DNA of 64,000 bases from Paenalicyclobacillus mengziensis (lineage in GTDB: Bacteria; Bacillota; Bacilli; Alicyclobacillales; Alicyclobacillaceae): positions 2,790,001 through 2,854,000 of the forward strand of contig NZ_CP071182.1 in the NCBI RefSeq assembly GCF_017298635.1, read 5' to 3'. Position numbers and translations under genes: made by a program. Below the pieces are notes generated by a model. It was not told where the DNA came from and did no database searches. It worked only from the letters and a program-made list of their open reading frames with translations. How positions within the stretch are numbered: position 1 is the stretch's first letter; every line of letters starts with the position of its first letter. Below, piece after piece: positions 59,684-64,000 of the stretch.

Positions 59684-60004
59684 ATGAGTTTAGTTCAAAG
59701 AGCTTTTATCGCTGGTCATGGGAAGTTGCCATCCGGTTCTGCGGCAAAAGCCGCGTATGACACACTGGCATTGGTTGTAGAAATTGAGATGAAACATGCG
59801 GTGATTTTGTCTGTGGAATGCACTTTAGCCACAGAGTTGGGCAGGACTTTCGTGTCCAATCTTCTCCGTGGATGCTCTCTCAAGGACGGTGTTGACGGTA
59901 TGATTGACGATATAAAACTGTCCTATCATGGAGCCGCAAAGGGTGCATTGATCGCAGCTTTGAAAGACCTGGAAACCGAATATGAGCGTCTATCCACGAC
60001 CTGA
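59684..60004 (+). CDS. DUF3870-family protein
   Basis: 106 aa, start preceded by AGGAGAG. The sequence GHGKLPSGSAAKAAYDTLAL, then ECTLATELGRTFVSNLLRGCSL and YHGAAKGALIAALK, matches the DUF3870 pattern. The biochemical role is not known. It lies just before tricarballylate-type genes, but its own transcript seems separated from them by a new promoter. Confidence 0.75.
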   Translation: MSLVQRAFIAGHGKLPSGSAAKAAYDTLALVVEIEMKHAVILSVECTLATELGRTFVSNLLRGCSLKDGVDGMIDDIKLSYHGAAKGALIAALKDLETEYERLSTT

Positions 60005-60020
60005 CTTCAGTTTTCTGTTA

Positions 60021-60049
60021 TTGTGAAATATTTAAGAAACATGTAAAAT
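60021..60049 (+). promoter_or_regulatory. Putative promoter of the tcuAB operon
   Basis: TTGTGA (60021-60026), 17-bp spacer, TAAAAT (60044-60049). Transcription would start near 60056, leaving a leader of about 145 nt before tcuA. Confidence 0.6.
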
Positions 60050-60092
60050 ACACACAAAGATGAATACACCGTGATGACTGTCATATTTTGAG

Positions 60093-60168
60093 TTGCCCAA
60101 TTTCCGTTGGGCAAGGAATCAGAAATGCACCAGTCGGCCTTGATGGCTGCTGGTGCATTTATTTTTGT
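60093..60168 (+). promoter_or_regulatory. Structured leader with terminator-like hairpin before tcuA
   Basis: First hairpin TTGCCCAA-TTTCCG-TTGGGCAA (60093-60114, perfect). Second hairpin AAATGCACCAG...CTGGTGCATTT (60123-60160) followed by ATTTTTG, an intrinsic terminator only 30 nt before the tcuA start. This suggests attenuation or a riboswitch; alternatively the terminator serves the DUF3870 transcript. It matches no riboswitch class I know. Confidence 0.55.
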
Positions 60169-60199
60169 CGAAAAAGGTCTGTGATGGAGGGGGGTAAAC

Positions 60200-61600
60200 A
60201 TGGCTCTAAGAACGCTGCAACAGGAATACGACGTGATGGTGGTCGGCGGGGGAAACGCAGCGTTGTCTGCCGCCTTATCAGCTCGGGAGCACGGGGCTCG
60301 AGTCCTTATCGTGGAGCGGGCGCCGAAGTTTTACCGGGGTGGTAATAGCCGGCACACACGGGACTTTCGGATTATGCACGAACGAGCAAATGACTACATG
60401 ATGGGGACCTATGCCGAAGACGAATTTGTCGATGACCTAGCACGGGTTGCAGGCGGAGAAATGAACCAACACCTCGCCCGAATAATCGTCTCCAAATCAG
60501 CAGAATTACCCGAATGGTTGAGCAATCAGGGCATCCGCTGGCAAGCGCCTCTGTCAGGCACACTCCACCTGGCTAGAACAAACATGTTTATGCTCGGCGG
60601 CGGACGGGCCATGATGAATGCCTATTACCAGACGGCGAAGGAGAACGGCGTTGATGTCTGGTATGACTCGTTTGTTGAAGACCTGGTGATTGACGCTGAC
60701 GAATTTAAAGCAGCTCGCGTTCGCCGAGGTGAAGACCTTCTTACCGTCCGCGCCTTATCTGTGGTCCTGGCTTCAGGGGGATTTGAAGCAAACGTCGACT
60801 GGCTCAAGCGGTACTGGGGTCCGGCTGCCGACAATTTTGTCATCCGCGGTACGCCATACAATCAGGGAAACATGATTGAAACCATGCTGAGATACGGTGC
60901 TGAGTCGATTGGCGAACCGGATGCGTTTCATGCTGTGGCGGTTGACGGTCGGGCTCCGCGTTTTGATGGTGGCATCGTCACGCGTCTCGACAGTGTTCCG
61001 TTTGGGATTGTCGTGAATCAAGACGGTTTTCGTTTCTATGACGAGGGTGAGGATTTCTGGCCCAAACGCTACGCCATCTGGGGCGGTCTTATCGCGAGGC
61101 AGCCCGAGCAGGTTGCGTATTCCATCATCGACAGCAAGGCGATGGGAAAATTCATGCCGTCTGTGTTCGATCCGGTGGTCGCCGATACCCTCGCTGACCT
61201 TGCGGACAAGTTAGGGCTAGACCCTGCGCAGGTCATAGAAACGGTAGAGACGTTCAATTGCGCCGTTCGGGCGGGGACTTTTAACCCGGGTGAGCTTGAC
61301 GACTGCCACACGGAGGGGCTGATACCGCCGAAGAGTCACTGGGCTGTGCCCATTAATACTGCGCCGTTTTACGCGTATCCCCTGCGGACTGGCATCACGT
61401 TTACGTACCTTGGTGTGCGTGTGAGTGAGCGAGCCAAGATTCAATTGAAAGATGGACGAGAAGCTGCGAACATGTTTGCTGCTGGAGAAATGGCTGCTGG
61501 AAACGTCCTGCGTCGAGGGTACTTGGCGGGATTTGGCCTGACCATGGGAGCGGTTCTCGGAAGAATTGCTGGGGAGGAAGCGGCCAATGTCACTCGATGA
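60200..61600 (+). CDS. tcuA: FAD-dependent tricarballylate dehydrogenase TcuA-like
   Basis: 466 aa, start preceded by GGAGGGGGG. FAD-binding VMVVGGGNAALSAALSAREH, a fumarate-reductase-type flavoprotein body (GNSRHTRDFRIMH substrate region; SVVLASGGFEANVDWLKRYW), and the late FAD motif AAGEMAAGNVLRRGYLAGFG. TcuA oxidises tricarballylate to cis-aconitate; the pairing with tcuB supports this. A related tricarboxylate substrate is possible. Confidence 0.88.
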   Translation: MALRTLQQEYDVMVVGGGNAALSAALSAREHGARVLIVERAPKFYRGGNSRHTRDFRIMHERANDYMMGTYAEDEFVDDLARVAGGEMNQHLARIIVSKSAELPEWLSNQGIRWQAPLSGTLHLARTNMFMLGGGRAMMNAYYQTAKENGVDVWYDSFVEDLVIDADEFKAARVRRGEDLLTVRALSVVLASGGFEANVDWLKRYWGPAADNFVIRGTPYNQGNMIETMLRYGAESIGEPDAFHAVAVDGRAPRFDGGIVTRLDSVPFGIVVNQDGFRFYDEGEDFWPKRYAIWGGLIARQPEQVAYSIIDSKAMGKFMPSVFDPVVADTLADLADKLGLDPAQVIETVETFNCAVRAGTFNPGELDDCHTEGLIPPKSHWAVPINTAPFYAYPLRTGITFTYLGVRVSERAKIQLKDGREAANMFAAGEMAAGNVLRRGYLAGFGLTMGAVLGRIAGEEAANVTR

Positions 61601-61639
61601 ACGCATGACTAATGCGAAGCGGCCAATGTCACTCGATGA
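61577..61639 (+). repeat. Direct repeat at the tcuB start
   Basis: A 24-bp sequence beginning GAAGCGGCCAATGTCACTCG occurs at 61577-61600 and 61616-61639, 39 bp apart, i.e. 13 codons in frame. Confidence 0.85.
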
Positions 61640-62786
61640 GCTCGTCACAGATGGCAAACGACAAATGCAGGTGTGCAATGCTTGCCGATACTGCGAAGGG
61701 TACTGTGCTGTCTGGCGAGCGATTGAATGGCGGCGGGAATTTTCGGACAAAGACATGGCATACCTTGCGAACCTTTGTCATGACTGCCGCGAATGTGTGT
61801 TTGCTTGTCCATTTACGACTCCGCATGAGTTTGGCATTAATCCGCCAAAACTCTTCAGCGGCTTGCGTGAGGAACTCTATCGAAGGTACGCTTGGCCAAG
61901 TGGCTTAGCGAAAGCACTGGCAGGCAACAAAAGCACCTTTTGGGTTGTCAGTGTCATCTCATTCATCTTATTGCTTGCTGTTGTGATGGGGACAAATGGT
62001 ACCGCTGGCCTATTGAACCACCACACTGGAACTGGTGCATTCTACAAGGTCCTCTCGGAGATGTTCCTAGAGATTACGTTTGGCGCACTCGGGATATGGT
62101 TCGTCGGCGGTTGGGTGATTGGGGCAGCGAGGTATTGGAATGACCTCAAATCACGGACGTCGGCACGGGTGTTGCCGAGAGACGTTCGTCGAGCCACATC
62201 GTACGCCTTGCAATTGCGTTACCTTGGAAAAGAAAGTCAGGAAGAGAATTTTTCTATCAGCAGAAAATGGTTTCATCACGCGGTATTCTACGGATTCTTA
62301 CTCGATTTTGCCTCAACGAGTCTCGCAGCTATCTATTCTCACGTCCTGCATGTGCAAGCCCCCTACCCTGTATATAACCCGGTCGTCCTCCTCGGTATTG
62401 TTGGCGGGGTGGGGATTCTCATCGGTGCGTCAGGACTGCTGTACACCAAGTCAAAGAGCGGCAGTGCGAACTCGGGTGGCAAGGACAACAGCTCTGGAAA
62501 AGCATTTTCCGTGTCATTGCTGCTGGTAGCTGTAACCGGGATGCTCGTCCTGTTATTCCGTGACACAAGCGCCATGGGTGTTATTTTAACGGTACACCTG
62601 AGCACTGTCGCGTCTCTGTTCTTCACGGCGCCTTACTCTAAGTTTGTCCATTTTGTCTATCGCTACTTGGCACTCGTTCGCTATGCACAGGAAGAACGTG
62701 CGGCAGAAGAGGCGGCAAACAAACCAAGGGTTACTCCGGCCGCTGTGAAGCTTCGAGGCAAAATTTCAAAGAGAAATGAAATCTAA
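61587..62786 (+). CDS. tcuB: Tricarballylate utilisation membrane FeS protein TcuB-like
   Basis: 399 aa from ATG 61587 (GGGGAGGAAG upstream, overlapping tcuA). Two Cys clusters CNACRYCEGYC and CHDCRECVFACPF for 4Fe-4S centres near the N-terminus, then about six membrane helices with His residues suited to haem. TcuB reoxidises TcuA and passes electrons to the quinone pool. The N-terminus carries an in-frame 13-residue duplication (KRPMSLDE twice), giving a second possible start at 61626. Confidence 0.88.
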   Translation: MSLDERMTNAKRPMSLDELVTDGKRQMQVCNACRYCEGYCAVWRAIEWRREFSDKDMAYLANLCHDCRECVFACPFTTPHEFGINPPKLFSGLREELYRRYAWPSGLAKALAGNKSTFWVVSVISFILLLAVVMGTNGTAGLLNHHTGTGAFYKVLSEMFLEITFGALGIWFVGGWVIGAARYWNDLKSRTSARVLPRDVRRATSYALQLRYLGKESQEENFSISRKWFHHAVFYGFLLDFASTSLAAIYSHVLHVQAPYPVYNPVVLLGIVGGVGILIGASGLLYTKSKSGSANSGGKDNSSGKAFSVSLLLVAVTGMLVLLFRDTSAMGVILTVHLSTVASLFFTAPYSKFVHFVYRYLALVRYAQEERAAEEAANKPRVTPAAVKLRGKISKRNEI

Positions 62787-62795
62787 CACAAAAGT

Positions 62796-62867
62796 GAGAT
62801 GCAACGCAGCGGCGAGATGAAACCCAGGATTGAGATGCAACGCAGCAGCGAGATGTAACACAGGATT
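62796..62867 (+). repeat. Tandem 36-bp repeat after tcuB
   Basis: Two adjacent 36-bp units (62796-62831 and 62832-62867), both beginning GAGATGCAACGCAGC and ending AGGATT, with three differences. They begin 9 bp after the tcuB stop. The rest of the gap to 63168 holds only the terminator at 63109. Confidence 0.85.
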
Positions 62868-63108
62868 AAAAGTACGCATTACAGCGAATTGAAAATAAAG
62901 GTTGAATAAAATCAATGTTTGAATTATTATGAATATCAATAATTGTATGGTCTTGACTCTGATATCAAGGCTTTGCGGTTTCCCTGCAGAGCACAATTGA
63001 TGTCAGGCATGGATTGTCGAACTGAACCGAAGCGGCTAACCAAAGTGAATATGGAAATGTGCTGTTTCGCGTGAGTCGCTAGATGACCTCTAACGAATAA
63101 TCGTGTGA

Positions 63109-63146
63109 AGCCCAGCATAGCTCGATTTGAGCGTGCTGGGCTTTAT
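63109..63146 (+). terminator. Intrinsic terminator-like hairpin between tcuB and the PrpF-family gene
   Basis: AGCCCAGCA (63109-63117) pairs with TGCTGGGCT (63134-63142), followed by TTATT. It lies 23 nt before the PrpF-family start codon, so it may act as a leader attenuator for that gene as well as ending tcuAB. Confidence 0.7.
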
Positions 63147-63168
63147 TGCGTTCTCGGGGGTGTACAGC

Positions 63169-64000
63169 ATGGAATGGACAAGTGTACCGTGTTCGATTTA
63201 CCGCGGTGGAACGAGCAAAGGGTTACTGTTGCGTGGGCAAGATTTGCCGCAAGACCCGCAGATTCGGGACCAACTGATTCTATACTTGTTTGGGAGCCCA
63301 GACGCCAAGCAAGTCAACGGCTTAGGGGGAGCCACTCCAACAACCAGTAAACTTGGCATTGTCGAGGCTTCAAAGAGGTCCGATGCGGACGTCGACTATA
63401 CGTTTGGCCAAGTCAGTATCGATACAGCGTTCATCGATTATCGGCCGAATTGTGGCAACGTCTCATCTGCCATTGGGCCGTTTGCACTTGAACAGGGCAT
63501 TGTACGGGCGAACGAAGACGGATGGACAAGTGTCCGCATCTATAACACAAACACGGACTCCATCATTGTTTCGAGGTTCATGGTCAAGGATGGACATTTT
63601 GTCCCAGATGGAGACACAAAGATTCCGGGTGTGCCCGGCACCGGTTCACCCATCTACCTGGACTTCTTTGATGCAGGCGGCAGCGTCACAGGGAAATTGT
63701 TTCCGACTGGGAGCAGACTGGATGAAATAAAGCTGTCCGATGGACGAAAGTTCCACGTGACGGTCATCGATATTGGCAATTTGACGATTCTAATGGATAG
63801 TGACGAACTGTCTTTGCAAGGAATAGAAGTCTCTGAGCAACAGATAGCACATGTACTTCCTACCATGGAACAAGTCCGACAGCATATTGGACGAATGCTC
63901 GAACTGTTTCGCCAAGGGGAAGTTGTCAGTCCGACAACCCATGCATTACCCAAGATTGCTGTAGTGCAATCACCTAAAGATTATAAATCTTCTGATGAAA
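63169..64000 (+). CDS. prpF: PrpF/AcnD-accessory family isomerase, 3' truncated by window edge
   Basis: At least 277 residues from ATG 63169, with CGGGGG upstream; the gene runs off the right edge. MEWTSVPCSIYRGGTSKGLL, then GLGGATPTTSKLGIVEA and YRPNCGNVSSAIGPFALEQG, are PrpF-family signatures (diaminopimelate-epimerase fold, catalytic Cys/Lys region NCGN and SK). PrpF isomerises trans- to cis-aconitate or 2-methylaconitate. After tcuAB it would process the aconitate made from tricarballylate (inference). Confidence 0.87.
   Translation, partial: MEWTSVPCSIYRGGTSKGLLLRGQDLPQDPQIRDQLILYLFGSPDAKQVNGLGGATPTTSKLGIVEASKRSDADVDYTFGQVSIDTAFIDYRPNCGNVSSAIGPFALEQGIVRANEDGWTSVRIYNTNTDSIIVSRFMVKDGHFVPDGDTKIPGVPGTGSPIYLDFFDAGGSVTGKLFPTGSRLDEIKLSDGRKFHVTVIDIGNLTILMDSDELSLQGIEVSEQQIAHVLPTMEQVRQHIGRMLELFRQGEVVSPTTHALPKIAVVQSPKDYKSSDE

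Overview
The window looks like the chromosome of an endospore-forming Bacillales, most likely an Alicyclobacillaceae-type organism. It carries a gerA-type germination operon, a spoVK remnant in the spoVK-hflX-ynbB-glnR-glnA order of Bacillus, a LexA/YneA-like SOS pair, SinR/SinI-like regulators, an H-type small acid-soluble spore protein, and Firmicute RNA elements (fluoride and glycine riboswitches). The genus is an inference. No rRNA, tRNA or CRISPR array was seen.

Left part (1-14.8 kb, accessory in character): the 3' part of a germination-receptor operon; a small serine recombinase with short unrecognised ORFs; a GGDEF protein; a two-gene fluoride exporter behind two successive fluoride riboswitches; a CadC-like repressor, CDF-like transporter and cupredoxin; a homing-endonuclease-like protein; and a two-gene large serine recombinase operon. 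The recombinase gene ends exactly where spoVK coding sequence resumes. spoVK therefore appears to be split by a recombinase-borne element, in the manner of the skin or SPbeta elements that interrupt sporulation genes. Its 5' half is not in the window.

Core segment (14.8-24.1 kb): spoVK 3' part, a GTPase, a UbiA-like membrane protein, hflX, ynbB, glnR with a perfect GlnR box, glnA, a MATE exporter and an aldo/keto reductase.

Mobile segment (24.1-28.2 kb): an IS200/IS605 element (tnpA, tnpB) whose right-end hairpin was invaded by a 2,340-bp IS4/Tn5-type element that also carries a DruA-like (DUF4338) gene. An apparently identical IS4 copy lies at 52.4-54.7 kb, inside what remains of a second IS605 element.

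Segment 28.2-45 kb: lexA and a yneA-like gene with three LexA boxes, a HAD phosphatase, glyS, an atypical SDR, then a Sin-like regulatory cluster (two SinI-like proteins, one SinR-like protein without its Sin domain, a small Cys4 protein). Next comes an exopolysaccharide operon (initiating sugar-phosphate transferase, two GT4 transferases, UDP-glucose dehydrogenase, AsnB-like amidotransferase), closed by a full SinR-like gene facing it. An MFS transporter follows.

Segment 45-64 kb: sdaAA-sdaAB behind a tandem glycine riboswitch and a cre-like site, a LysR regulator, an R2-like ligand-binding oxidase, an ALDH-DUF779-Fe-ADH operon, IS copy 2, a nucleotidyltransferase-like protein, a DMT exporter, a LarA-like protein, sspH, and a tricarballylate-type catabolic group (DUF3870, tcuA, tcuB, PrpF family) that runs off the right edge.
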